Program-made: the position numbers and the translations under genes
From: Streptomyces silvae
GTDB taxonomy: Bacteria > Actinomycetota > Actinomycetes > Streptomycetales > Streptomycetaceae
Direction of reading: 5' to 3'
Length of the DNA stretch: 64,000 bases
NCBI RefSeq assembly: GCF_016745505.1
Contig: NZ_JAERUC010000087.1
Location: 1 to 64,000, forward strand
The notes under the pieces: model-generated
Told to the model about the DNA's origin: nothing
The model's database searches: none
The model's input: only the letters and a program-made list of their open reading frames with translations
Shown here: in pieces, positions 43,219 to 51,411 of the stretch
Layout of the letters: the number at the start of each line of letters is the position of its first letter
How positions within the stretch are numbered: position 1 is the first letter of the stretch

Positions 43219-44141
43219 GAAGGGGTCCCGTCGGTGTCGTCGGCCGCGGCCGGGCCGGGTGCGTCACCGGCCGCCGGGACGTGTTTGGTGAACTCCTCGT
43301 GTCCGGGCCAGCTCAGCACCAGCTCGTCGCCCTCCATGCGGGCCTCTGCCAGCACGGGAGCCAGGTTCTGGGAGTCCGCCGCCTTGAGCGCCTCCGCGGC
43401 CGTCCCGTACGGCCTCAGCGCCCGCAGGGTGGCCACGGTGGGCGGCATCATCAGCAGTTCGCCCTTGTCGTAGCCGTCCGCGGCGTCACCGGGCCGGATC
43501 CACACCGTCCGGTCGGCCTCGGTGGAGGCGTTCCGGGTGCGCTGGCCCTCCGGGAGGGCGGCCACGAAGAACCAGGTGTCGTAGCGGCGTGGCTCGAAGG
43601 CCGGGGTGATCCAGCGCGCCCACGCGGCCAGCAGGTCGGAGCGGAGCGCCAGGCCCCGGCGGTCCAGGAACCCGGCGAAGGACAGCTCCCGGGCGACGAG
43701 GGCCTCACGGTCGGCCTCCCAGTCGGCGCCCGTGGTGTCGCTCACGACGGTGTCGGCGGTCGGCCCGGCCAGCAGGACGCCCGCTTCCTCGTACGTCTCA
43801 CGGACGGCGGCGCAGACGACGGCCTGCGCCTCCGCGGCGGTGCCGACGCCCAGCCTGGCGGCCCAGGTCTCCAGGGACGGTCCGGCCCAGCCGACGAGGT
43901 GGTCGTCGTCGCGCGGGTCGACCCCGCCACCCGGATAGGCGTACGCGCCTCCGGCAAAGGCCATGGAGGTCCGCCGGCGCAGCATGTGGACGGCGGGACC
44001 CGCGCCGCCCGGACCCGATGTGTCGTCCCGGAGCAGCATCACCGTGGCCGCGCGCCTGGGGGTCACGGCTGTCAGCTCGCCGCTGGCGAGGGCCCTGATC
44101 CGGGCAGGCCATTCCGGTGGGTACCACTGACCGTTCGACAT
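43215..44141 (-). CDS. Nudix hydrolase (NUDT19-like)
   Basis: A 308-aa Nudix protein. It begins with a substrate-side segment RAATVMLLRDDTSG, then FAGGAYAYPGGGVDPRDDDH and, after an inserted ~25-residue loop, the Nudix helix VCAAVRETYEEAGVLLAG. The long spacing between GG and RExxEEAG and the C-terminal WITPAFEPRRYDTWFFVAAL resemble the NUDT19 subgroup of CoA/acyl-CoA diphosphatases. It is coupled by a 4-nt overlap to the MBL gene and read first. Confidence 0.83.
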   Translation of the reverse strand: MSNGQWYPPEWPARIRALASGELTAVTPRRAATVMLLRDDTSGPGGAGPAVHMLRRRTSMAFAGGAYAYPGGGVDPRDDDHLVGWAGPSLETWAARLGVGTAAEAQAVVCAAVRETYEEAGVLLAGPTADTVVSDTTGADWEADREALVARELSFAGFLDRRGLALRSDLLAAWARWITPAFEPRRYDTWFFVAALPEGQRTRNASTEADRTVWIRPGDAADGYDKGELLMMPPTVATLRALRPYGTAAEALKAADSQNLAPVLAEARMEGDELVLSWPGHEEFTKHVPAAGDAPGPAAADDTDGTPS

Positions 44142-44240
44142 GGCCGGAGGCTATCCGGAACCGCGCCGATGTTCGAGGGGCCCCGGAGATCGGTGCCTGC
44201 CCCGTACATGGATCACCGGCCGTGAAGGATCCGTACACGG

Positions 44241-44277
44241 CTGATCCCGCCCGGTCGCGTGGCCCGGGCGGGATCAG
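44241..44277 (-). terminator. Hairpin terminator downstream of the RidA gene
   Basis: A perfect 14-bp stem (CTGATCCCGCCCGG/CCGGGCGGGATCAG) with a 9-nt loop, 33 nt past the RidA stop and before the Nudix start. Confidence 0.82.
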
Positions 44278-44310
44278 TGAGGTGCGGATGCGTAATCCGG
44301 CGGGTGCGGG

Positions 44311-44781
44311 TCAGGCGTCGACGAGCTCGACCTGGACCTCGACCTCCACCGGCGCGTCCAGCGGCAGCACCGCGACGCCGACGGCGCTGCGGGCGTGCAC
44401 GCCCTTGTCGCCCAGGACCTCGCCCAGCAGCTCGCTCGCGCCGTTGATCACTCCCGGCTGGCCGGTGAAGTCGGTGGCGGAGGCGACGAAGCCCACGACC
44501 TTCACGACGCGTGCGATGCGGTCCAGGTCACCGGCGACCGACTTCACCGCCGCCAGGGCGTTGAGCGCGCAGGTCTTCGCCAGCTCCTTGGCCTCGTCCG
44601 CCGTCACCTCGGCGCCGACCTTGCCGGTCACCGCGAGTGTGCCGTCCACCATCGGGAGCTGGCCCGAGGTGTAGACGTACACGCCCGACTGCACGGCCGG
44701 CTGGTAGGAGGCCAGCGGCGGTACGACGTCCGGGAGCGCCAGGCCGAGTTCGGCGAGCCTCGCCTCGACGGCGCCCGCCAC
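44311..44781 (-). CDS. RidA/YjgF-YER057c-family deaminase
   Basis: A 156-aa protein of the reactive-imine deaminase family. ARLAELGLALPDVVPPLASY opens the fold, with VYVYTSGQLPMVDG and CALNALAAVKSVAGDLDRIA next, ending VGVAVLPLDAPVEVEVQVEL. The usual active-site Arg of true RidA is not obvious in the last part, so deaminase activity is not assured (it resembles the Rid-like subgroups, as Rv3678c). The GTG at 44781 overlaps the stop of the preceding small gene (TAGTG) and has GGGAG upstream within it. Confidence 0.87.
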   Translation of the reverse strand: MAGAVEARLAELGLALPDVVPPLASYQPAVQSGVYVYTSGQLPMVDGTLAVTGKVGAEVTADEAKELAKTCALNALAAVKSVAGDLDRIARVVKVVGFVASATDFTGQPGVINGASELLGEVLGDKGVHARSAVGVAVLPLDAPVEVEVQVELVDA

Positions 44782-44939
44782 TACGGCTTCTCCCGCTTCA
44801 GGTAGGCCACGAGCTGCTCGGGGTTGTTCGGGCCGGGAACGACCTGGACCAGCTCCCAGCCGTCCTCGCCCCAGGTGTCCAGAATCTGCTTGGTCGCGTG
44901 CACGAGAAGGGGCACGGTCGCGTATTCCCACTTGGTCAT
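44781..44939 (-). CDS. Small DUF4177-like protein, 52 aa
   Basis: The short gene reads MTKWEYATVPLLVHATKQIL, then DTWGEDGWELVQVVPGPNNP and EQLVAYLKREKP. The pattern KWEYATVP...WGEDGWELVQV is the DUF4177-type beta-sheet fold. A tiny gene in this place before RidA and divergent from the ArsA-like pair is conserved in actinobacteria (Rv3678A). Its stop overlaps the RidA start, so the two are probably translated together. The function is unknown. Confidence 0.88.
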   Translation of the reverse strand: MTKWEYATVPLLVHATKQILDTWGEDGWELVQVVPGPNNPEQLVAYLKREKP

Positions 44940-45010
44940 GAGCCGACTGTAATGCCTGGCACAGGCGGCCTCGTGCGTAGCCTGCCTGCCGACTGGTTAG
45001 GCTCGAAGAC

Positions 45011-46045
45011 GTGAGCAGGTTCCAGGTCGTCAGCGGCAAGGGCGGGACCGGTAAGACCACGGTCGCCGCCGCACTCGCGCTCGCCCTCGCGACCGGGGGC
45101 AGGCGCACTCTCCTCGTCGAGGTCGAGGGCAGGCAGGGCATCGCCCAGCTCTTCGAGTCCGAGCCCCTCCCCTACGAGGAACGCAGGATCGCCGTGGCGC
45201 CCGGCGGCGGCGAGGTCCACGCGCTCGCGATCGACGCCGAGCGCGCCCTCCTGGACTACCTCCAGATGTTCTACAAACTGGGCAGCGCGGGCCGGGCCCT
45301 GAAGAAGCTCGGCGCGATCGACTTCGCCACCACCATCGCCCCGGGGGTCCGGGACGTCCTGCTGACCGGCAAGGCCTGCGAGGCCGTACGCCGCAAGGAC
45401 AAGCAGGGCAGGTTCGTCTACGACTACGTGATCATGGACGCGCCGCCCACCGGCCGCATCACGCGCTTCCTCAATGTGAACGACGAGGTGGCGGGGCTGG
45501 CCAGGATCGGCCCCATACACAATCAGGCGCAGGCCGTGATGCGGGTCCTGAAGTCCCCCGAGACCGCGGTGCACCTGGTGACGCTCCTGGAGGAGATGCC
45601 GGTCCAGGAGACGGCGGACGGCATCGCCGAGCTGCGGGCGGCCGAACTTCCGGTGGGCCGGGTCGTCGTGAACATGGTGCGGCCCCATCTGCTGGACGAG
45701 GAGGCGCTGCGTACGGCGTCGGGAGGCCGCCGCAAGGAGATCGCGAAGACGCTCACCCGGGCCGGTGTGACGGGCTCCGCCGGGCTGGTACGACCGCTCG
45801 TCGAGCAGGCCGCCGAGCACGCCCAGCGCGTCGGCCTGGAGCGTGAGCAGCGCACCGTGCTGGCCGGGCTTGGGCTGCCCCTGGCCGAGCTCCCCCTGAT
45901 GGGCGAGGGAGTGAGCCCGGCCGCGCTGCACGAGCTGGCGGAGGAGCTCCACAAGCAGGGGGTCGGCGACGAGGCCGCGGACGAAGCGGGGCAGGCGCCC
46001 CGGAGCGGGAAGCGACGCGGCTCAGGACGAGGGGTGGGGTCATGA
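45011..46045 (+). CDS. ArsA/GET3-like ATPase, first of a pair
   Basis: A 344-aa SIMIBI ATPase. The deviant Walker A is VVSGKGGTGKTTVAAALALA, then TLLVEVEGRQGIAQLF, switch II DYVIMDAPPTGRITRFL and the Asn-type base motif VVNMVRPHLLDEEAL. It lacks the metal-binding cysteines of arsenite pumps. It corresponds to Rv3679, which with Rv3680 forms a heteromeric GET3-like ATPase linked to glycerol and redox metabolism in mycobacteria. The C-terminal ~30 residues are basic and disordered. The GTG start is 71 bp from the divergent small gene. Confidence 0.9.
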   Translation: MSRFQVVSGKGGTGKTTVAAALALALATGGRRTLLVEVEGRQGIAQLFESEPLPYEERRIAVAPGGGEVHALAIDAERALLDYLQMFYKLGSAGRALKKLGAIDFATTIAPGVRDVLLTGKACEAVRRKDKQGRFVYDYVIMDAPPTGRITRFLNVNDEVAGLARIGPIHNQAQAVMRVLKSPETAVHLVTLLEEMPVQETADGIAELRAAELPVGRVVVNMVRPHLLDEEALRTASGGRRKEIAKTLTRAGVTGSAGLVRPLVEQAAEHAQRVGLEREQRTVLAGLGLPLAELPLMGEGVSPAALHELAEELHKQGVGDEAADEAGQAPRSGKRRGSGRGVGS

Positions 46046-47550
46046 CACCGGGTACGGACATCGCGCCGGACGTCGAACCGGACAGCACGCCGGACCTGGC
46101 ACCGGGGCTGGAGACCGACGCGCTCCTGGACGACCCGGAGATCCGCATCGTCGTCTGCTGCGGCTCGGGCGGCGTGGGCAAGACCACGACCGCAGCGGCC
46201 CTCGGCGTACGGGCGGCCGAGCGCGGCCGCAAGGTCGTCGTCCTCACCATCGACCCGGCCCGCCGGCTCGCCCAGTCCATGGGCATCGACCAGCTGGACA
46301 ACATCCCGCGCCGGGTCGAGGACATCGAGGGCGAGGGCGAACTGCACGCCATGATGCTCGACATGAAGCGCACCTTCGACGAGACCGTCGAGGCGCACAC
46401 GGATGCCGAGCGGGCCCGCGCGATCCTGGAGAACCCCTTCTACCAGTCGCTGTCGGCCGGGTTCGCGGGCACCCAGGAGTACATGGCCATGGAGAAGCTC
46501 GGCCAGCTGAGGGCCCGCGACGAGTGGGACCTGATCATCGTCGACACCCCTCCGTCCCGTTCGGCGCTGGACTTCCTGGACGCGCCGAAACGTCTCGGCT
46601 CCTTCCTGGACGGGAAGTTCATCCGGCTACTGATCGCCCCGGCGAAGATCGGCGGGCGGGCCGGGATGAAGTTCCTGAACGTCGGGATGTCGATGATGAC
46701 GGGGACGCTCGGCAAGCTGCTCGGCGGGCAGTTCCTCCGTGACGTACAGACCTTCGTCGCGGCGATGGACACCATGTTCGGCGGATTCCGTACCCGGGCC
46801 GATGCGACGTACAAGCTGCTCCAGGCGCCCGGTACGGCGTTCCTCGTGGTGGCGACGCCGGAGCGGGACGCGCTGCGCGAGGCCGCGTACTTCGTGGAAC
46901 GGCTGGCCGCGGAGGAGATGCCGCTGGCCGGGCTGGTCCTCAACCGGGTGCACGGCAGCGAGGCCGCACGGCTCTCCTCGGAGCGGGCGCTGGCGGCCGC
47001 AGAAAATCTTGAGGACGCCGGCATTGTGGATCAGACGGCCGGGAAGGCTGGCCTTGGTGACCCGGAGGACCCGGCGTCACCCACCTCTCCCGAACCCCCG
47101 GAGCCGTCGCTCTCCCCCGAGCGCAGCAACGAGCACGCCCCGAACGAGCCGTCACAGCAGGAGCCGCCCCAGCACGACCGGACGACGCACACCCCTGAGC
47201 CCGAGCCTGCCGAGGCGCGCGGCCGTGGCCGGAAGTCGACTGACCCGTCCGGACCATCCACGCACACGGAAACGGAAGCGGACCGTCATGGCACGCCCGG
47301 CACGGACGCCGGGTCCGCCGACGTATCCATCGAGCAGCTGACCGCGGGTCTGCTGCGGCTGCACGCCGAGCGGATGCAGGTCGTCGCGCGCGAGCAGGAC
47401 ACACGGGACCGCTTCACCACGCTCCACCCCGAGGTCCCGGTGGCCGAGGTGGCCGCGCTGCCGGGTGACGTGCACGACCTCTCAGGCCTCAGGGCCATCG
47501 GGGAACTGCTCGCGACCGGTTCCTCCACCACACCGGCCGGAGCCGCGTAG
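46042..47550 (+). CDS. ArsA/GET3-like ATPase, second of a pair, with long disordered insert
   Basis: A 502-aa partner of the upstream ATPase. After an acidic N-terminal tail (~30 residues) come Walker A VVCCGSGGVGKTTTAAALG, VVVLTIDPARRLAQSMGID, and switch II LIIVDTPPSRSALDFLDAPK. Residues ~330-430 are a Pro/Ser/Glu/Thr-rich low-complexity segment (SPTSPEPPEPSLSPERSNEH) between the ATPase core and the C-terminal helix region SIEQLTAGLLRLHAERMQVV. Such an insert is not part of the family fold. The ATG overlaps the first ATPase by ATGA, so the two are co-translated. It matches Rv3680. Confidence 0.9.
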   Translation: MTPGTDIAPDVEPDSTPDLAPGLETDALLDDPEIRIVVCCGSGGVGKTTTAAALGVRAAERGRKVVVLTIDPARRLAQSMGIDQLDNIPRRVEDIEGEGELHAMMLDMKRTFDETVEAHTDAERARAILENPFYQSLSAGFAGTQEYMAMEKLGQLRARDEWDLIIVDTPPSRSALDFLDAPKRLGSFLDGKFIRLLIAPAKIGGRAGMKFLNVGMSMMTGTLGKLLGGQFLRDVQTFVAAMDTMFGGFRTRADATYKLLQAPGTAFLVVATPERDALREAAYFVERLAAEEMPLAGLVLNRVHGSEAARLSSERALAAAENLEDAGIVDQTAGKAGLGDPEDPASPTSPEPPEPSLSPERSNEHAPNEPSQQEPPQHDRTTHTPEPEPAEARGRGRKSTDPSGPSTHTETEADRHGTPGTDAGSADVSIEQLTAGLLRLHAERMQVVAREQDTRDRFTTLHPEVPVAEVAALPGDVHDLSGLRAIGELLATGSSTTPAGAA

Positions 47551-47597
47551 GACCACCGCCGGCCTCGCCGGGGCGGTCCGCGCGGGCGCCTGCCCGC

Positions 47598-47975
47598 TCA
47601 CCCCACCGCGGCGAACGTCTCGTGCAGTTCGTCGTCGTGCAGACCGTCGTCATGCAGACCGTCGTCCAGGCCCACCGCTGCGGGCAGCATGCCCGTGGAC
47701 CGCTCGTACTCACTGCGCGCGGTCTCCAGCAGGCGACGCCAGGACGTGACGGTGGGACGTCGGCGCAGCAGTGCGCGGCGCTCCCGCTCCGTCATTCCAC
47801 CCCACACGCCGAATTCGACGCGATTGTCCAGCGCGTCGGCCAGGCACTCGGTCCGCACCGGGCAACCGGTGCACACCGCCTTGGCCCTGTTCTGCGCTGC
47901 CCCTTGTACGAACAATTCATCCGGATCGGTAGTGCGGCAGGCTGCCTGCGCACTCCAGTCGGTTACCCAGCCCAT
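47598..47975 (-). CDS. wblA: WblA, WhiB-family iron-sulphur regulator
   Basis: A 125-aa WhiB-like protein. The four [4Fe-4S] cysteines are in WSAQAACRTTDPDEL and KAVCTGCPVRTECLADA (C-x2-C-x5-C). They are followed by GVWGGMTERERRALLRRR, the WhiB turn and basic helix. WblA of Streptomyces (SCO3579) is a global regulator that represses antibiotic production and is needed for sporulation; WhiB4 is the mycobacterial counterpart in the same place. The ATG at 47975 with GGAGAGG upstream is preferred over the GTG at 48032, which has none. The C-terminal tail contains three pentapeptide repeats (DDGLH type), unusual for WblA. Confidence 0.93.
   Translation of the reverse strand: MGWVTDWSAQAACRTTDPDELFVQGAAQNRAKAVCTGCPVRTECLADALDNRVEFGVWGGMTERERRALLRRRPTVTSWRRLLETARSEYERSTGMLPAAVGLDDGLHDDGLHDDELHETFAAVG
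47620..47664. repeat. Three 15-bp units in the wblA tail
   Basis: The plus-strand units are TCGTGCAGTTCGTCG, TCGTGCAGACCGTCG and TCATGCAGACCGTCG. They encode DDELH and DDGLH twice on the minus strand and keep the frame. Confidence 0.9.
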
Positions 47976-48310
47976 GCCGGCGCCGTCCTCTCCCGAATCG
48001 AGGCTCCCCCACGGCGGCAGCGGCATATTCACCGCTGCCAGTTGAGGACGTTACGGAAGGTGGGCACAGCACAACACCCCCTTCGGGCCCAATCTTGAAT
48101 GGCCCGAACGGACTATGCGTACGCGGCAGATCACCCAGGGGAGTGATGCGAGGACATGCGCGACCTTCCCGACTGAATCGGGACAGAAACCCCAAGTCGC
48201 AACAGACATTCAGTGACACATGAGGCGAATTCGGGAACGCCTCGGCGGGTGGCTGAATTCTGTTGAGGGCCGTGCAGGGGGGTTGATACAAAATCGGACT
48301 GCTGTGACAG

Positions 48311-48340
48311 TTGAGAGCAGCTTAGGCCAAGGCCTATACG
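48311..48340 (+). promoter_or_regulatory. Candidate ponA2 promoter with palindromic spacer
   Basis: TTGAGA (48311-48316) and TATACG (48335-48340) are 18 bp apart. Between them lies the palindrome TAGGCC-AA-GGCCTA (48323-48336), a likely repressor or activator site. A start point near 48347 would give a leader of about 27 nt. The rest of the 398-bp wblA-ponA2 divergent region holds no gene and must also carry the wblA promoter, which I could not place. Confidence 0.45.
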
Positions 48341-48373
48341 TGTGTCCGGCGAATGAGAACGTAGGCTGCCCCC

Positions 48374-50614
48374 ATGCCAAAGAAGCGCTCAGGCGGGGGT
48401 CTTACGACGACCCAGCAGGCCGCCAAGTTCCTCGGTGTCGCCGCACTCTCCGGAGCTGTCCTGGCAGGCATCGCGCTGCCGGCCGCCGGCGCACTCGGGC
48501 TCGCCGCCAAGGGGACGGTCGAGGGATTCGACGAGATCCCTTCCAACCTCAAGACCCCGCCGCTGAGCCAGCGGATCACGATCCTGGACAACGAGGGCGG
48601 GCTCATCGCGACGGACTACTCGCGTGACCGCACCGTCGTCCCCCTCAAGGACATCTCCCCGTACATGCAGGACGCGATCATCGCGATCGAGGACTCGCGG
48701 TTCTACGAGCACGGGGCCGTCGACCTCAAGGGCATCCTGCGCGCGATGAACCGCAACGTGCAGGCCGGCGGTGCCGCGCAGGGCGCCTCGACGCTGACCC
48801 AGCAGTACGTGAAGAACGTCTTCGTCGAGGAGGCGGGCGACGACCCGGACAAGGTCGCCGAGGCCACCCAGCAGACCCTGGGCCGCAAGGTCCGTGAGCT
48901 GAAGTACGCGATCCAGGTCGAGGAAGAGCTCGGCAAGAAGAAGATCCTGGAGAACTACCTCAACATCACCTTCTTCGGGCAGCAGGCCTACGGCATCGAG
49001 ACCGCCTCGCAGCGGTACTTCTCCAAGCACGCCAAGGACCTGAAGCTGGAGGAGGCGGCGATGCTGGCCGGCCTCGTCCAGTCGCCGACGCGCTACGACC
49101 CGGTCAACGACGCGGAGGAGGCGACCAAGCGCCGTAACACCGTGCTGCGGCGCATGGCCGCCGTCGGCGACATCACGCAGGCCGAGGCGGACAAGGCGAT
49201 CGCCAGTCCCCTGAAGCTGAAGGTCAGCAAGCCGAACAGCGGCTGCATCACGGCCGTCAGCGGGGCCGGTTTCTTCTGCGACTACGTGCGCAAGACCGTC
49301 CTGACCGACCCGACCTTCGGGGCGACCCAGGAGGAGCGCGCCAAGCTCTGGAACCTCGGCGGACTGACCGTCAGGACCACGCTGTCGCCGCGTGCGCAGA
49401 AGGCAGCCAACGAGGCCGCGACCTCGAAGGTCTACAAGGACGACAAGGTCGCCGCGTCGGTGGTGCAGGTCGAGCCCGGCACCGGCAAGATCCTCTCGAT
49501 GGGCCAGTCACGGCCGTACGGCCTGGACCAGAAGAAGAACCAGACGGTCCTCAACCTCGCCGTCAGCAACAAGATGGGCGGCAGCACCTACGGCTTCCAG
49601 GTCGGCTCGACCTTCAAGCCGATCACCGCCGCCGCGGCCCTGGAGAAGGGCATCAGCCCGGCGGAGAGCTACGCCACCGACTGGAAGATCTCACTGCCGC
49701 TGAACTCCTTCCGCACCTGTGCGGGGGCCCCGACGGGCAGCAGCAACTGGGACCTCCAGAACGAGCTGGAGTCCGAAAAGGGCAGCTGGGACATGACGAG
49801 CGCGCTCGGCAAGTCCATCAACACCTACTTCGCCAAGCTGGAGCAGAAGGCCGGTCTCTGCGAGACGGTCGAGATGGCGAAGAAGGTCGGTTACGAGCGC
49901 GGCGACGGCAAGCAGATCGAGGAGCACGCCTCGATCACCCTCGGCGGCGAGGTGAGCACCCCGCTCTCGATGGCCTCCGTGTACGCGACGTTCGCCAACC
50001 GGGGCACGTACTGCTCCCCCGTCGCCATCGACTCGATCACGGGCCCCGACGGCAAGAAGATCCCCGTCCCGAAGTCCAAGTGCTCCCGCGCGATGAGTGA
50101 AGCGACGGCGGACACGATCAGCCAGATGCTCAAGGGCGTGGTCGAGGACGGTACGGGCACCCTGGCCGGCCTCACCGACCGCGACAACGCGGGCAAGACG
50201 GGTACGACGAACGACCGTCTCGACGCCTGGTTCGTCGGCTACACGCCGAACCTCTCCACCGCGGTCTGGGTCGGCGACGACATCGGCGAGAAGACCACCA
50301 AGATGTACGACATCACCATCGGTGGCCAGTACTACGACAAGGTCTGCGGTGGCTGTCTTCCGGGCCCCATCTGGAAGACCGCGATGACCGGCGCGCTGAA
50401 CGCCTCGGAGACCCCGTCCTTCAACCCGATCTCGGTGCCGCGCGCCAAGGAGAAGGAGAAGGACAAGGAGAAGGACAAGGGCCGCGGCGGGGACAACGGC
50501 GGGAACGACGACGACAACGACAAGCCGGGCGCCGACCCGATCGGCGGCATCACCCTGCCGCCCGGTGTCATCGGCGGGAACGACGGCCGCGGGCGTGGCG
50601 GCAACGGTCCCTGA
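48374..50614 (+). CDS. Class A penicillin-binding protein (PonA2-like)
   Basis: A 746-aa bifunctional peptidoglycan synthase with a short cytoplasmic tail and one membrane anchor (AALSGAVLAGIALPAAGALG). The glycosyltransferase domain has IIAIEDSRFYEHGAVD with the catalytic Glu, GASTLTQQYVKN and RKVRELKYAIQVEE. The transpeptidase motifs are GSTFKP (SxxK), GKSINTY (SxN) and NAGKTGTTND (KTG). Three Cys in the transpeptidase part suggest disulphides. The C-terminus is a Lys/Glu then Asp/Asn/Gly-rich disordered tail in place of the PASTA domain of M. tuberculosis PonA2. It is divergent from wblA, as ponA2-whiB4 in mycobacteria. Confidence 0.94.
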   Translation: MPKKRSGGGLTTTQQAAKFLGVAALSGAVLAGIALPAAGALGLAAKGTVEGFDEIPSNLKTPPLSQRITILDNEGGLIATDYSRDRTVVPLKDISPYMQDAIIAIEDSRFYEHGAVDLKGILRAMNRNVQAGGAAQGASTLTQQYVKNVFVEEAGDDPDKVAEATQQTLGRKVRELKYAIQVEEELGKKKILENYLNITFFGQQAYGIETASQRYFSKHAKDLKLEEAAMLAGLVQSPTRYDPVNDAEEATKRRNTVLRRMAAVGDITQAEADKAIASPLKLKVSKPNSGCITAVSGAGFFCDYVRKTVLTDPTFGATQEERAKLWNLGGLTVRTTLSPRAQKAANEAATSKVYKDDKVAASVVQVEPGTGKILSMGQSRPYGLDQKKNQTVLNLAVSNKMGGSTYGFQVGSTFKPITAAAALEKGISPAESYATDWKISLPLNSFRTCAGAPTGSSNWDLQNELESEKGSWDMTSALGKSINTYFAKLEQKAGLCETVEMAKKVGYERGDGKQIEEHASITLGGEVSTPLSMASVYATFANRGTYCSPVAIDSITGPDGKKIPVPKSKCSRAMSEATADTISQMLKGVVEDGTGTLAGLTDRDNAGKTGTTNDRLDAWFVGYTPNLSTAVWVGDDIGEKTTKMYDITIGGQYYDKVCGGCLPGPIWKTAMTGALNASETPSFNPISVPRAKEKEKDKEKDKGRGGDNGGNDDDNDKPGADPIGGITLPPGVIGGNDGRGRGGNGP

Positions 50615-50645
50615 CCGTCCGGGCCGCGTGACGGCGGCATGAAAG

Positions 50646-50679
50646 AGGAGGGGCGCCCCCGGCTCGGGGCGCCCCTCCT
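50646..50679. terminator. Hairpin terminator after the PBP gene
   Basis: A perfect 14-bp stem (AGGAGGGGCGCCCC/GGGGCGCCCCTCCT) with a 6-nt loop, 31 nt past the PBP stop. Confidence 0.87.
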
Positions 50680-50735
50680 TCGTGCGTGGGCCTTCGTACG
50701 TGGCCCTCATGCGTCGGCCTTCGCGCGCCGGTCGC

Positions 50736-50782
50736 CGTACGCGGGGTCGGTCCCCGTACGCGGGGTCGGTCCCCGTACGCGG
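50736..50782. repeat. 19-bp tandem repeat in a CGTACG-rich spacer
   Basis: CGTACGCGGGGTCGGTCCC occurs twice in tandem (50736 and 50755), followed by a partial third copy CGTACGCGG at 50774. Further GTACG motifs flank it, about seven in 160 bp, in the spacer between two convergent genes. Confidence 0.8.
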
Positions 50783-50867
50783 GCGTCCGTACGTCGGCCC
50801 TCGCTCTTCGGTCTCCGTACGCGGGCCCTCGTAGCCCCTCGTACGTCGGCCTTCGCGCTTCGGCCTC

Positions 50868-51332
50868 TCAGCCCGCGAGCAGCTTCTTCACCGTGGCGGC
50901 GACGCGGCCGCCCTCGGCGAGCCCCGCGACCTTCGGGTTGACGATCTTCATGACGGCACCCATGGCCCGCGGTCCCTCGGCGCCGGCGCTCTTCGCCTCT
51001 TCGACGGCCTGCGCGACGATCACGTTCAGCTCGTCGTCGGAGAGCTGCTTGGGCAGGTACGCGTCGAGCAGCTCGCCCTCCGCCTTCTCGCGCTCGGCCT
51101 GCTCCGTCCGGCCGCCCTGCGCGAAGGCCTCGGCCGCCTCGCGGCGCTTCTTCGCCTCCTTGGCGATCACCTTCTGCACCTCGTCGTCGGAGAGCTCGCG
51201 CGACGTCTTGCCGCTGACCTCTTCCTTGGTGATCGCGGTCAGGGTGAGCCGGAGGGTGGACGAGGTGAGCTCGTCACGCGCCTTCATGGCCGTGGTGAGG
51301 TCTTCCTTGAGCTTGGACTTGAGCGTGGTCAT
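50868..51332 (-). CDS. GatB/YqeY-domain protein
   Basis: A 154-aa all-helical YqeY-type protein. It starts TTLKSKLKEDLTTAMKARDE, then LTLTAITKEEVSGK, YLPKQLSDDELNVIVAQAVE, the GAEGPRAMGAVMKIVNPKVA motif and the end GGRVAATVKKLLAG. The domain resembles the tRNA-binding tail domain of GatB and is linked to tRNA metabolism in other bacteria, without a defined reaction. The ATG at 51332 is the family start; no ribosome binding site is seen, so the message may be leaderless. It is divergent from the metallophosphoesterase (79 bp). Confidence 0.9.
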   Translation of the reverse strand: MTTLKSKLKEDLTTAMKARDELTSSTLRLTLTAITKEEVSGKTSRELSDDEVQKVIAKEAKKRREAAEAFAQGGRTEQAEREKAEGELLDAYLPKQLSDDELNVIVAQAVEEAKSAGAEGPRAMGAVMKIVNPKVAGLAEGGRVAATVKKLLAG

Positions 51333-51411
51333 GCGGCGATTGTGACAGGTACGGGGCACCTGACGCCCGCCTGTTTTCGTCCCGCCTCACCGTTTCTGCG
51401 ACGATGGGCCC

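Noticed and set aside
45011..47550. Arsenite efflux genes
   Set aside because: The ArsA-like proteins lack the metal-binding cysteines, and no arsB or arsR is near.
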